From Epinephelus fuscoguttatus (lineage: Eukaryota; Chordata; Actinopteri; Perciformes; Serranidae), in the NCBI RefSeq assembly GCF_011397635.1, contig NC_064773.1, forward strand, positions 32,869,449-32,933,448: a DNA stretch of 64,000 nucleotides, given 5' to 3'. Positions 1 through 11,393 of the stretch are shown piece after piece; the first letter of the stretch is position 1; each line of letters begins with the position of its first letter. The notes beneath the pieces were generated by a model. It made no database searches and was not told the DNA's origin. It saw nothing but the letters and a program-made list of their open reading frames with translations. The position numbers were made by a program, and so were the translations under genes.

Positions 1-2110
1 TTGGCAGATTCTGACAGTTCATTTTAAAGCCAATATTAGCTGACCCAGATGAAGTGTCAATATTATCATACATACCTGCTTTAAATTAAAGCTGTCATTT
101 TAAGGAAAAGGAGAACTCACCTATTTGAATAACCACAAATCACCTAACACATGAAGAGTCCTACATTAAAACTCCAAATTTTAACAGTATCAGCATTGGT
201 CTATGCACATCAGATTATTAATTATATTAACTGTAAAATAAGAGACCAAAATATATCAGTATGTGATTCCTTAATTCTCATATCAACATAGTTTTCAACT
301 AACCTATATACTTCAACAGCATTTTTCAGTTTGCCACCCCAAGATTTGCAGTTGCTCCATCTGGCCAACCCTGAAAAAATTGGGTGCACCACTGCACGCA
401 AGTTTCCTGTACCTTGGATATCAACTGCTACTTAGCCAAAACAACGTCTACATCATAGGCTGTCTTAGGAAAGTCTTTTGGCACCTCATGCTTTGCTGCA
501 ATGGCAGCAAATTGTGAAATCTGATTGGCTGATGGAAACATTTGTCAATGGCAAGGAGACTTGGATGGAGCAGATCACATGATGACTTAATCAGTGTTTC
601 AATTCAAAGTGCATATGCACAGGATAGAGATATCCAGTGTCTAAAGACCTATATCTGATGATCATCCAGAATCTAAAGAACAGCAGTTATATTGTCATCT
701 TGCATTATAGTTTATTGCCATATGAGTACTGATTGTTAGAACCTAGGGCACTAAAATGTGCCAGTGCTTGATTTAGTTTCATAACTTGGCCAGTCGTTGA
801 GCTACTTTTAATCTCATGATGTTTTGTGAATGCATGAATACAGGCGTTGTGCTTGTTTCTTTGACATTAAAGACAGCTATTGATGTTTTTGGCTGAACCG
901 CAGCAAAGCGGGGCAAGCCCTGCAAACGGAAAAATCTGTCCCTGACTGAGTGAATGAGTGTTGGAGTTTCCACATTGGTTGCTGCTCTTTCAAAACTAGT
1001 AGGTTGTCGAAGGTAACGTTTTCCCGTTTACGGTTTATTTACCTCAACTGCAAAGTATATTTGGTGATATATTAGCTACCATCTTTTCTGATCTGCTCCT
1101 GTTTGCCTTTTTTGATACAGCAGTATGCCGGCAATACAAACTCAATACTTCCTGTATCTGTTTCAAATCAAAAGCCCTGTAGCATTTCATTGGACAGAAT
1201 TCCAAAATTTCCTTACAAGGCTTTTATTGTAAAACATTTGCAAGAACGGGTAATTTAGTGACTTACATGGTTCCCATACAGTACTTCAAATGTAGCTAAT
1301 GCCATCTTGTGATGCTTGTATGTTACTACAGAACTCAGTCTGACTGGGGTATTTACACAAAAACACCCTCAGGGACTGAATAGATGAGTAAATCCAGAAC
1401 AACAAAGGATGAATATATTACTGAATTGACACAATTAACGTGATGGAAATGTACCTCATGCTTAGTTGACATGCACATTACATGACAGCTACTATGAGTT
1501 TACCCACTTTTGTTTTAACCTGTATCTCATTGTTGGCTTTTGTTCATGTCTGTTTACCTTGATAGAGTATGGATGGAACATAGGTTTGAAAGAGGACAGG
1601 AGACCTGGGCAGAGGAAAGAGGAAATGGTCCCAGCTGAGCACCAGTGCTATTAGATGTTTTTATTTGGTTGAATTTAGGTTATGATTGGTTAACCAAAAG
1701 TCAATGTCAGGACAATGTTTAATGCCAACTTTAATTTTATATAGAATACTGATGATAGATAATGTTGATATTTTGTTGGTTTTAAGTTGTGTTAGTTTTA
1801 AGTTGGTTTTAAGTTGTGTTGTTCAGCAACCAAAATCAAATGTCTTCCAAACCTCTCATGCCAACATCAACTTCTGACAGAATGACATTTAATCATGAGG
1901 TATGGAGAACAAAAACCCTGCAAAACATTATAATGTTAACACCAACTCAATGTGAAATTCTAACATCTTTAGACATTTAAAATATTGCCAACCCGATTGT
2001 CATTTGAACCAAAATTGAACATCTCTCTGACATAAGAGTCCAGCGTCTTTCTGATGTGATATTGTTGTTGGGTGCCAGTGAGATACAGTAAGCTTCCTTA
2101 AAACACAGGA
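1..2110. other. AT-rich stretch, no gene recognised
   Basis: No coding exon with flanking splice signals and no recognisable protein motif was found on either strand. Open frames here are short and lack family resemblance. I see no clear repeat boundary. It lies beyond the 3' side of MSRB3 and is best treated as intergenic. Confidence 0.5.
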
Positions 2111-2117
2111 AGTCTGA

Positions 2118-2215
2118 ATGGGACCCGAACAGGGGCAGAAATCCCGGGGGGGACGGGGGGACATGACTCTCCTTTCAGTAAAGCTGTCCCCCCCTAGAAT
2201 AATTTGAGACACAGT
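2118..2215. repeat. G-run/C-run repeat fragment
   Basis: A run of G's interrupted by AC (about 2146-2160) is followed some 35 bases later by a C run (2188-2196), giving a short G/C foldback. This arrangement recurs in dispersed fish DNA repeats. The boundaries are unclear and no target duplication was found. Confidence 0.35.
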
Positions 2216-2504
2216 TAATAATTTTTGAACAATGCAGTAGTACATTGCGCATAGCAGGGTAAGATGTACACTCACACAGACACAGTTTAACTTACACAAG
2301 TTACAACACATCCCATTTACTGTTACAACAAGCCCCAGGTCCAGGCTGATAATATAAACTGTCTGCAACATTTCTCTTGCATTGTTCAAAAGCCTACTCA
2401 ATTACGAGTGCTGCTAAGCTAAAAGCTAATGATTAAGCTCAGAGTTTAGTGATAGAGAGGACAGGAGAGAAAGAAGAGGAAGAGGACAGGACAAGAGCAG
2501 TCAG

Positions 2505-2878
2505 TGGCGGAGCGGCTCGTAGCTAATGGGTACCTGTCTGTAGGCTCTCCACCTGTCAGTGAGACAAACATGAAAGAAGTGCAGTTTAACCAACGAGGAG
2601 CGGTCAATACGCGTGACTATTACGTACGGTTGTGACGGAGTGGCTCGTAGCTAATGCGTACCTGTCTGTAGGCTCTCCACCTGTCAGTGAGACAAACATG
2701 AAAGACGTGCAGTTTAACCGAGGAGCGGTCATTACGCGCGACTATTACGCACGGTGTTGGCGGAGCATAGCTAATGGGTACCTGTCTGTAGGCTCTCCAC
2801 CTGTCAGTGAGACAAACATGAAAGACGTGCAGTTTAACCGAGGAGCGGTCATTACGCGCGACTATTACGCACGGTTGT
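2505..2878. repeat. Three-copy minisatellite, period about 125 bp
   Basis: Three tandem units start at about 2505, 2633 and 2758. Each carries GTACCTGTCTGTAGGCTC near its start, AAACATGAAAGA in the middle and ATTACG-type CpG-containing sequence near the end. Units two and three are nearly identical except at their left edges; unit one is more diverged. The CpG content (ACGCGCGACTATTACGCAC) stands out from the AT-rich surroundings. Open frames across the array on both strands are by-products of the repetition. Confidence 0.9.
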
Positions 2879-2879
2879 G

Positions 2880-3843
2880 AGGTGCGCAACGGCAGATCTC
2901 ACAGCACACTGTTTATAAACCAGTTTACCAGTTTAATTGCAGGAAATGTTTAGTTGTTAAGCAGTTTCTCATAAGTATAGACATTCACTATGCCTGTTGG
3001 AGAGATAGAGAGAAGATTAAAGCGTCAAATTGTGGTAAAAGATGCTGTATAAAAGACAGGCTACAGTACTATATTCCTTTCAAAGGTCATGAAAAATGAC
3101 TTTTTAAACTGTGTTTTATACAAATGTCCTTGTGCCCACATAAAATTGCCCCCACAACAAACCTCTCATTCCACAGGGAACATGAAAAGTCATTTTAAGA
3201 AAAAATAATACTTGGACCACCACAAAACAAAAAAAAAGTGCAAATGGACATTTATTATCCAAGAATTCGAATTATAGACACAGCAATTGACAGTCCCTGT
3301 AACAATATGGCCACAATTTAACATACTGACTTTACACAGTCCAGCTATAGGCCTATACAGTTTCCACCTCTTCTCGTTTCTGAAGGTTTTTCTGCAAACC
3401 TCTTGCTACCCTACACAGTGCTGTACACCCTCTTCATGTGGTTTCCGTCAAATTGCATCATTTGGACCAAAGCCAGGGCAGCCTCAGTCTGACCCACAGA
3501 CTCTTTCAACGCAGCCCCTCGTCTGAAAGAAAAATTCTTGGCGAAAGTTTACAGAACAAAATGAGATCAGTGCCTTTCCTCCCAGAGGAGGAGTCCTGGC
3601 CAACTCATGGTCCTGCCAAGCCAACAAGTCTGTATGTCTCTCAGGTTAACAACAGGAACGTGAATGTTGTGGTCAATAGTTTTCTTATGGGCGCAGATGG
3701 TGGGCCCCAGTAAAGATGAGACTGTGATATCCATAGAGGCTAAGTCATTTCTACAATATATGGCTTTTTGAATTTAATTCTAGTGTTGTTTTCCCTGTTT
3801 TTCTCCCAGTTTGTCCAGTTTCCTCTGCACTACAGTCCTTCGG
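2880..3843. other. No gene or clear repeat recognised
   Basis: AT-rich sequence with short chance open frames only. No splice-bounded exon or terminal repeats were recognised. Confidence 0.4.
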
Positions 3844-4964
3844 TGTGTCTCAAATCGCATACTTCTCTACTAAACACTTATTTTGGGTGCACAAGTGCGT
3901 TAAGTGCATTCACACTGCATTTGGTGCACTCAAAACAGTTCAAAAGTTGAGTGTGGAATGATGGACACTTCTCACCCTCAACGGTCGCCATCTTTGTGAC
4001 GTAGCATCCATTATGTCCCAAACTTCTCTTTTGGCATGGTGGCTGGGGACAACAAGGAGCCTGAGCTGGCTACAGTGAACACCACCATGTTATACAGATG
4101 TAAGTTATACATGTTTTTTGCACTAAGTACCAACACAGTTGTCAAATAGAAGCTGTCAGTAATGTTTGTTGGGTCTGTAATGATTTGGTACTGCGAACAA
4201 CAACGTTGGTTTGAAAGCCAAAATTAGCATTCACCTAGTCTGAGTGGGTGGAAGTCCACTGCATAGATCAGCCTCTCACTGGGCAGAACGAGCCACCCAC
4301 TGAAGTCCCACCCTACCACCTCCGGTTGTGTAGCAGTTTTCAACCGTTTCCAACATGTCCTTTACTAACTTTTGTTGTGTTTGATCTTGCGGGGATGTAG
4401 CCATTTTTCTGCCATGGTTTGCGTCCTGTAGGCGATATTTTTGTGGGAGTGTTACACCAAAACTTTTTTGCAAGCGCACTGTTGCTGTGGCACCACCCAG
4501 AACAATTGTGATTGGTTAAAAGAAATACAAGCAGCCAGGGCAGTTTTTTTTTCTCCACTCTCAAAGTGAGAGTCGGCCCAGCCAGACCTTTCTTTTCTTG
4601 AGAAAGGTCTGGTGAGCGAGACTAGCATTTGCCAGCTAGTTAACCTACTCCAAGCAGCGGCAGCACATTTTAATCAGCACTGACATTGTGGCGTATGTTT
4701 GTTTTATGTGTAGGCAGAGATAACGGTCAAATGTAGGCGATAATACTCCACAGTCGGTTTGTGCTTCGCCATCTGAAAAGACGATAAAGAGGAAGAGGTG
4801 GCTAAAAAAAAGGCTGTTGTCACTTACAGTAAGTGCAAAACAACAGTCTGTGATATGAGACAACATGACCCTGTTGAAATCAGTGCACCATGGAATAAGT
4901 AGGTAGTGTGTACATAGTGTGGCACACTGAAGTGCGCTAACAGAAGTATGCAATTTGTGACACA
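3844..4964. mobile_element. Non-autonomous TIR element, hAT-like, with a nested MITE
   Basis: The left end (3844-3866) reads TGTGTCTCAAATCGCATACT and the reverse complement of 4942-4964 reads TGTGTCACAAATTGCATACT, a 23-bp imperfect terminal inverted repeat. The interior has no transposase frame. The flanks do not give a clean target duplication, so the superfamily is a guess from the style of the termini. A second small element (4235-4625) lies inside. Confidence 0.6.
4235..4625. mobile_element. MITE nested in the 3844-4964 element
   Basis: It is bounded by CTAGTCT at the left and AGACTAG at the right. Near the right end AGACCTTTCT and AGAAAGGTCT (4586-4612) form a perfect 10-bp stem around a 7-base loop. 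No coding capacity. It resembles the high-copy fish repeats whose ends read CTAGTCTCGCTCACCAGACC. Confidence 0.5.
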
Positions 4965-4965
4965 T

Positions 4966-7430
4966 TCTTTCTCACTGCTAAATCTCCTTTTGGTCTGAAA
5001 ACAGTGTAGACAGACTTGACATGAGGACATATGCTGTTGGATGTGTTCAACTCCACATTGTGCAGGTGTCATGACCAAACAATGGGAGAACCCTCACCAG
5101 CCTCCTACTGTGCTGGGGCATATGACCAGTCTGTAGGTATGGCTACAAAAATGACTAAATGACTACAGTAATGAGCAGAAGTCTGCTCTCTGTTTGCTTT
5201 CCTGTATGTTTGCTTGTCTGATGCTGCACTACCTATGTACAACAGAAACATGTGGTTCAGCATAGGAGCCAATGAATGAGACAACTCTGAGCAAATACAG
5301 CTTCAGAGGTTGAGAGGCAACCTTTTACTTATTACTATTATTCTAGTCTTACTTGTATAGTAAGTCTGTACTCTGTACTGATTATCCGGCTAAGTAAGTT
5401 CAACAATCATCCAGACTGATTAAAGACACTCACTACAGATAATTCTGAATGAATGCGTCAGAGCAGAGGTAAGGGCACACACAGATACAGAAGTCCTATT
5501 TTGGCCACTAGCCTGCTGATGGCAGTGTGGAGGAAGGTTTGGGTTTGTAGTGCTGCTTGTCGGGCTCCTTTGTTTGCCTTTGGGCTTCCTCCAACAACAA
5601 TACAGAAACACATAACACCAGCTCTGGATTACCTTAAATGCCAGTCTCCAGGTTCATTGGGTCAGACACTAAATGGCCCAAAGTGTGTTGACACCAAAGT
5701 TTTAGGATAGACGTTGGATATACATTGCAGTGAGGGGAGTATGTAAGTAGTTGAGATGTCTGCCTGAAGTCACTTGCTTTTGCTTTGTCTCTTGTCAAAT
5801 ATCTTTTTATGTTGCAAAGTTGATTTTTGGATCCCAGCATGCCAAATATAAAGCTTGCTGTAAAGCTGTAGAGATAACAGACTGACAGGACCAGCTTTGC
5901 ACTCCAGAACCTGCAGGCAAAAGCATCAGCGACCCTCACAACTAAGCAGCAACTTCCAGGGCTAAAAATGAAGCCAGCGCAGAAGTGCTAGAAACTGCAG
6001 TTCCTCTAGTGACCACTTGAGGCTGGCTCCAAGAGTGAATCAATCCCCATAGACCCTGTGTTAAAATGCCCAAGTTTACAGCAAAAATAAACATGTTCAC
6101 ATCCATGTACCAAAAACAGTTTTGGTCTCTATATTTAATTTGCCTATTGATGACAATTGTAGGGCAGTCAAATTTCAGTGGCGGAGTAACATGAAATCAC
6201 TGCATGTCATTACAAGTGAGAAGCACATCGTAGGCTAGCTTTTTAGCTATACATATGTAACAAATAGATTCACAGAGAAATGAAAATGACTGCTTAGTTT
6301 GTTTTGTTTGTCCCTCTACAATGTTCTTGAGTACAAATACAGACTACTGATCTGTTATTTCCCTCCACACAGCTGCAGAGCATGTGTGCATGCTAGCAGT
6401 CAGCTGGTGGTCAGCTGTTGGTTTGGGTGCAATGCAGAACGTTGTATATGGCTCGCTGTGTCAGGGTCTTCATTAGTCTATATCCCCAATGTGCACAGTC
6501 AAAATAATGAGCTTGTTTCAGTGCTTTTATGCTTTTACATGTGATGCATGTAATTGTCTTGTCCCTCACATGATCAGAAAATCAGATCAGAACTGCAGAA
6601 ATCTGTGTCTAAATGTGAGCCCATGCTGCAGCCTTTCTTACTCATCTCGTCTGTAAATAGATCATTTCCTCCTACCGATGCCCTCCCTGTGTTTGTGTGA
6701 CCTCAGGACGGAGATGACACGTTGTAAATGTAGGCGCTTTAGATTCTCCAGCTGAACCCCCACCCCTCCACCACCACCCCATCATCTCCCAGCTTTATAC
6801 TGCCTCTCTGCAGTCTAAACACACCTCACTTGTAAATATTCCTTATTGCATCTAGAACATAAACGCTCTCACTGCTGAGGCTTAGCCACCAGGTTTTCCC
6901 ACACTCAGACAGAGAGTTGCTCGCTGGGCTGATGTCACACTGCTTCATGCCACCCACACACTCCATACCTCCATCCTCTCGTGACTTCCAGTGTTTAGAA
7001 AGCACCTGAAGGCTTTTGGTCTGAAATCCAATAATAACTGTAAAATGTAGGTGTGGACAATCAAACAACTCTCTAAACATCCACTGTGGGGGCACCATTA
7101 AAACTGGGATAAGCTGTGTTTTTTTTGTTTTGTTTTGTTTTTTGGCATTGTTGGGCAAAAATCCCATAAAAAGTTTTATGCATATTGTAATTCAAGTGGT
7201 TTGAGAGAAAACTAGGGGAGGACTCACCAAGGGCACCTAGTGCTAGGGCTGCCACTGGGCTGTTCTGCAAATGCAGATGCACATGCACGTCTTCAATGAA
7301 AGCCTGAGTCAAAGGTAGAGAATCCTGCAGAGAGATGTGCTATTTCAGCATTCCAGCATTAGCAACAACTGCCTACACTGCAAAGCAAGCCAAAAAAGGA
7401 AAACAGACTTAACAAAAACAGAGTCCAGTG
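4966..7430. other. No gene recognised
   Basis: About 2.5 kb of ordinary AT-rich DNA. Open frames of 60-113 codons are present on both strands, but none has recognisable domains or plausible splice flanks. No terminal repeats were found. Confidence 0.4.
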
Positions 7431-7431
7431 G

Positions 7432-7486
7432 TGTGCACAGGGGGGGCAAAGGGGGCGGTCGCCCCCCCCCCCCGTGGCCCAGTTGT
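7432..7486. repeat. G-run/C-run foldback
   Basis: A CAGTGGTGTGCACAGG start is followed by G-rich sequence and then a run of 13 C's, forming a short foldback. It looks like the terminus of a dispersed fish repeat that runs into the adjacent 32-bp tandem array. Confidence 0.4.
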
Positions 7487-7490
7487 TGAA

Positions 7491-7608
7491 AAAACGTTCG
7501 CTAAAGTGCCCTCTTGGGAGCCAAAATGCACGTTAAAGTGCCCTCCTGGGAGCCAAAATGTGCGCTAAAGTGCCCTCTTGGGAGCCAAAATGCACGCTAA
7601 AGTGCCCT
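7491..7608. repeat. 32-bp tandem repeat, about 3.7 copies
   Basis: Units start at 7491, 7523, 7555 and 7587. The core is AAAGTGCCCTCYTGGGAGCC followed by AAAATG. The period is exactly 32 bp, so it is not a codon-periodic array and is not coding. Confidence 0.9.
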
Positions 7609-8111
7609 TTTTTTTCTTTTCACCCCTGACAGAGTCTATAGAAGAGTCTGACAATAAACGAGAACAAAAACGTCAATATCGATGAAGCGCTTCAGCGATT
7701 GACAGAAAATGTTGTAGCCTTCAGCTAAACTGAGCTAACAGGCTGCTAACTAGCTAACAGGCAATTTCCTTCAGTTCAGTTGCCTATGTTGATTGATAGT
7801 TTGTTTGATTAAAAATAACTAGTTTATCTAGTTTTAACACAATGTGTTATTCTGCTAAAATATGGTTATACATTATACAGTATATAGTAGCGTAACTCTC
7901 ATCCTATTTCATCCTTCCTGACCGCCAGAGGCAGTGCATAAGCACTGGATGACCCATACCAACAGAGTCACAAGGAATCCCAAGTACATACCTCATTGAG
8001 TGGAAGCAGAGGAACTTGGTAGGAGTACAACGCCCAGTGGGTGAGGAGCGGCAATATTCACTCAATAAAACCTGGTGAAGGTGCTTGGCACACCAGCGAG
8101 GGCGTAGCATA

Positions 8112-9715
8112 TACAGTACAAGCCAAAAGTTTGGACACACCTTCTCATTCAATGCGTTTTCTTTATTTTCATGACTATTTACATTGTAGATTCTCACTGA
8201 AGGCATCAAAACTATGAATGAACACATGTGGAGTTATGTACTTAACAAAAAAAGGTGAAATAACTGAAAACATGTTTTATATTCTAGTTTCTTCAAAATA
8301 GCCACCCTTTGCTCTGATTACTGCTTTGCACACTCTTGGCATTCTCTCCATGAGCTTCAAGAGGTAGTCACCTGAAATGGTTTCCACTTCACAGGTGTGC
8401 CTTATCAGGGTTAATTAGTGGAATTTCTTGCTTTATCAATGGGGTTGGGACCATCAGTTGTGTTGTGCAGAAGTCAGGTTAATACACAGCCGACAGCCCT
8501 ATTGGACAACTGTTAAAATTCATATTATGGCAAGAACCAATCAGCTAACTAAAGAAAAACGAGTGGCCATCATTACTTTAAGAAATGGTCAGGCAGTCCG
8601 GAAAATTGCAAAAACTTTAAATGTGTCCCCAAGTGGAGTCGCTAAAACCATCAAGCGCTACAACGAAACTGGCACACATGAGGACCGACCCAGGAAAGGA
8701 AGACCAAGAGTCACCTCTGCTTCTGAAGATAAGTTCATCCGAGTCACCAGCCTCAGAAATCGCAAGTTAACAGCAGCTCAGATCAGAGACCAGATGAATG
8801 CCACACAGAGTTCTAGCAGCAGACCCATCTCTAGAACAACTGTTAAGAGGAGACTGCGCGACTCAGGCCTTCATGGTCAAATAGCTGCTAGGAAACCACT
8901 GCTAAGGAGAGGCAACAAGCAGAAGAGATTTGTTTGGGCCAAGAAACACAAGGAATGGACATTAGACCAGTGGAAATCTGTGCTTTGGTCTGATGAGTCC
9001 AAATTTGAGATCTTTGGTTCCAACCGCCGTGTCTTTGTGAGGCGCAGAAAAGGTGAACGGATGGATTCCACATGCCTGGTTCCCACTGTGAAGCATGGAG
9101 GAGGAGGTGTGATGGTGTGGGGGTGTTTTGCTGGTGACACTGTTGGGGATTTATTCAAAATTGAAGGCACACTGAACCAGCATGGCTACCACAGCATCCT
9201 GCAGCGGCATGCCATCCCATCCGGTTTGCGTTTAGTTGGACGATCATTTATTTTTCAACAGGACAATGACCCCAAACACACCTCCAGGCTGTGTAAGGGC
9301 TATTTGACCAAGAAGGAGAGTGATGGAGTGCTGCGGCAGATGACCTGGCCTCCACAGTCACCGGACCTGAACCCAATCGAGATGGTTTGGGGTGAGCTGG
9401 ACCGCAGAGTGAAGGCAAAGGGGCCAACAAGTGCTAAACACCTCTGGGAACTCCTTCAAGACTGTTGGAAAACCATTTCAGGTGACTACCTCTTGAAGCT
9501 CATCGAGAGAATGCCAAGAGTGTGCAAAGCAGTAATCAGAGCAAAGGGTGGCTATTTTGAAGAAACTATGTTTTCAGTTATTTCACCTTTTTTTGTTAAG
9601 TACATAACTCCACATGTGTTCATTCATAGTTTTGATGCCTTCAGTGAGAATCTACAATGTAAATAGTCATGAAAATAATAATAATTTAATAATAATAATT
9701 TTAGCCTGTACTGTA
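8112..9715 (+). mobile_element. Tc1/mariner transposon, DD38E (Intruder-like) type
   Basis: The element body is 8114-9713, flanked by TA dinucleotides (8112-8113 and 9714-9715), the canonical Tc1/mariner target duplication. The left terminal repeat starts CAGTACAAGCCAAAAG. The inverted copy at the right runs over about 240 bp and overlaps the 3' end of the transposase gene. About 35 bp just inside the right terminus has been replaced by an AAT-rich tract (about 9674-9702), leaving only the outermost AGCCTGTACTG. It lies inside the 7904-11391 unit and is therefore the younger insertion. Confidence 0.93.
8527..9666 (+). CDS. Tc1-type transposase, intact DD38E
   Basis: The protein of about 379 aa would cut and paste its element into TA sites in nuclear DNA. 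I start it at the ATG of MARTNQLTKEKR; an upstream in-frame extension to 8428 has no family support. The order is an N-terminal paired helix-turn-helix region (residues 5-115, with GQAVRKIAKTLNVSPSGV) followed by the DDE catalytic domain: D156 in LWSDESKF, a Gly-rich HGGGGVMVWG box, D246 in FQQDNDPKH and E285 in SPDLNPIE. Exactly 38 residues separate D246 and E285. That spacing fits the DD38E (Intruder) branch known in fishes rather than DD34E Tc1. There is no internal stop or frameshift. About 30 C-terminal residues are encoded inside the right terminal repeat, so the frame runs longer than the usual 340-350 aa. Activity is unknown because the right end is damaged. Confidence 0.93.
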   Translation: MARTNQLTKEKRVAIITLRNGQAVRKIAKTLNVSPSGVAKTIKRYNETGTHEDRPRKGRPRVTSASEDKFIRVTSLRNRKLTAAQIRDQMNATQSSSSRPISRTTVKRRLRDSGLHGQIAARKPLLRRGNKQKRFVWAKKHKEWTLDQWKSVLWSDESKFEIFGSNRRVFVRRRKGERMDSTCLVPTVKHGGGGVMVWGCFAGDTVGDLFKIEGTLNQHGYHSILQRHAIPSGLRLVGRSFIFQQDNDPKHTSRLCKGYLTKKESDGVLRQMTWPPQSPDLNPIEMVWGELDRRVKAKGPTSAKHLWELLQDCWKTISGDYLLKLIERMPRVCKAVIRAKGGYFEETMFSVISPFFVKYITPHVFIHSFDAFSENLQCK

Positions 9716-10186
9716 TGGCCTCCAGGGGCACCCCTCTCAGCTCACAAAGTGGCACCTCACCCCAGATGGCAGGCAGCAACCACCTGCCTTACATGCGTAG
9801 ATGATTACGTCCACTATCCAGTGAGACAAATGCTGTTCTGAGAGAGCACAACCTTTCTTAGGACCATCATAACACACAAAAAGCTGGTCCGAATGGTGTA
9901 TACTCGCAGTACCATCCACATATTCTCTCAGAGCCCGCACAGGGCATAATCACTTGGACTTGTCATCCTCTTCCCCCTCTGATGGGTCAAACTGCACCAG
10001 CTGGAAATGCCGATTGAGGTGCAAGCTCGACAAAACCTTCGGGAGAATTGCAGTATTTGGCCATAAGGTGACCCCTTAGCTGCTGGAGTTCTATCTCAGA
10101 CATGAATTACTGACTGACAAGGCATGACGCTCCCCTACAGGCTTTGCTGAAATGATGGCAAGGAGGAAGGCAGTCTTTGCCGACAA

Positions 10187-10884
10187 TCATCTCACTTCTG
10201 CCTGTGCCAATGTGCCGTGGCTTTCAGCCTCGCCTGAAAAAAGCACTTGCCGGAGCTGGCTGGGCTTGTGGCACATCAATTTGCAGACCAGCCAGGGCCA
10301 TACGAACGATGGTCCCCACGGAACTATCACCTGAGCCCTCACCTGAGCTGTGGGCCAAGGAACGGGAGCCCGCCTCGGAGCCATGGGAGGCCATGTCACA
10401 AGGGACCGTATCTGCCCCATATTCCCCAAATTCAGTGTTTGAGGCTGCTGTCGAGAGGATGCCATCCTCTGGACCCGACACGGTCACAGGAGGAGTAGGC
10501 GTAAGAGCACTCCCCATACCAGTCTCAGTCTGGAGGGCTAGAAAGATGGATTTCATCTGATTAAGCTCTGCCATCAGCTGGTCCACCCTGGATGAAAGCT
10601 TAGACTCCCTGGCCTTCTTCTTGCCTTCTTGGGGCCAACCTTTGAGTTGAGGTTAGCTCTTCTGTCGGAGTAACGCCACCCAGAAGCAGCTCCACCTCAG
10701 CCAGCCTAGCAGTCCTCACTGCCCGGGGCATGAAGCTGCAGTTCACGCATGGGTCCTCCGAGAGGCCCTCTGTCAGGTGTTCGAGGCCAAGACACGAGGG
10801 GCAAAGATCATGACAGTCCTCAGGCTGCAGTGGAGCCATGCAGGCAGTACAACAATGAGTGTTCATCATAATGGCAGCCACCAA
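10187..10884 (-). pseudogene. Decayed Gag-like Cys-rich retroelement frame
   Basis: Minus-strand coding remnant in two frames. The upstream part (10884-10600) has a Cys/His cluster, CCTACMAPLQPEDCHDLCPS, then CLGLEHL and CVNC. This spacing resembles the N-terminal Cys-rich Gag-like protein of fish DIRS-type elements. The downstream part (10586-10224, MDQLMAELNQMKSIFLALQ onward) is in another frame, which places a frameshift near 10590-10660. The downstream part is acidic and Ser/Pro-rich without a motif. The family call is inference from Cys spacing. It belongs to the 7904-11391 unit. Confidence 0.5.
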
Positions 10885-11393
10885 TTATGACAACAACACA
10901 CAATGAACAACCTCTGTTGGGAGTGGGAGCAAAAACACTGACTTCACCAACAAATGGTGCAACAAGAAACCAGAACAACCAAAGTTTTTAAGTGGTGTAA
11001 GTAAATCAGCTCATGCAGGAACGCTGCAACACAGCGTCCCAGAGGGACAGCTTGCCGCAGCCCTTGGAGGGCGAGCACCTTGCAGCTCCGACCGACAACG
11101 TGCGGTCACAAGGCTACCAGCGACAAGCTGCTAGCACACTAGGTTCAGCTACAGCGGGCTATAGTGCGTAAAGGACAATTAGCTTAAGCCGATACTATGA
11201 CCGTAGTATACCTGCGACAGCGAGAAGAAAAAAGGAACAGACCCTCTGACGACACGGGAAGATATAGCCTGTCCGGGTCATTAGGGGGTCACCGGTGACT
11301 TTGTCGGTATAGCTACTCGACCTGCGCATGTGCAACATGAAGACATTCAGTGCTTATGCACTGCCTCTGGCGGTAAGGAAGGATGAAATAGAT

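Larger units (their letters stand above)
7904..11391. mobile_element. Inverted-repeat-bounded retroelement-like unit (DIRS-like candidate), internally deleted
   Basis: The left end (7904-7951) and the reverse complement of the right end (11344-11391) share about 48 bp with only two mismatches; both contain GCCAGAGGCAGTGCATAAGC. Inverted rather than direct terminal repeats, together with a Cys-rich Gag-like frame on the minus strand (10187-10884), fit a DIRS-type element, a group with inverted terminal repeats. No reverse transcriptase, RNase H or tyrosine recombinase frame was seen, so it would be a deletion derivative. An unrelated Tc1-type transposon (8114-9713) is inserted in it. A non-autonomous DNA transposon is the alternative. 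Confidence 0.5.

Noticed and set aside
2000-2401. 133-codon minus-strand frame
   Set aside because: It runs through the G/C-run repeat, has no domain and starts at a non-ATG codon; treated as a repeat artefact.
7491-7608. CRISPR-like array
   Set aside because: Units are directly contiguous 32-bp repeats without spacers, in a vertebrate genome.
8428-8526. N-terminal extension of the transposase
   Set aside because: The family protein starts at the ATG at 8527; the extension lies in the 5' untranslated part next to the terminal repeat.
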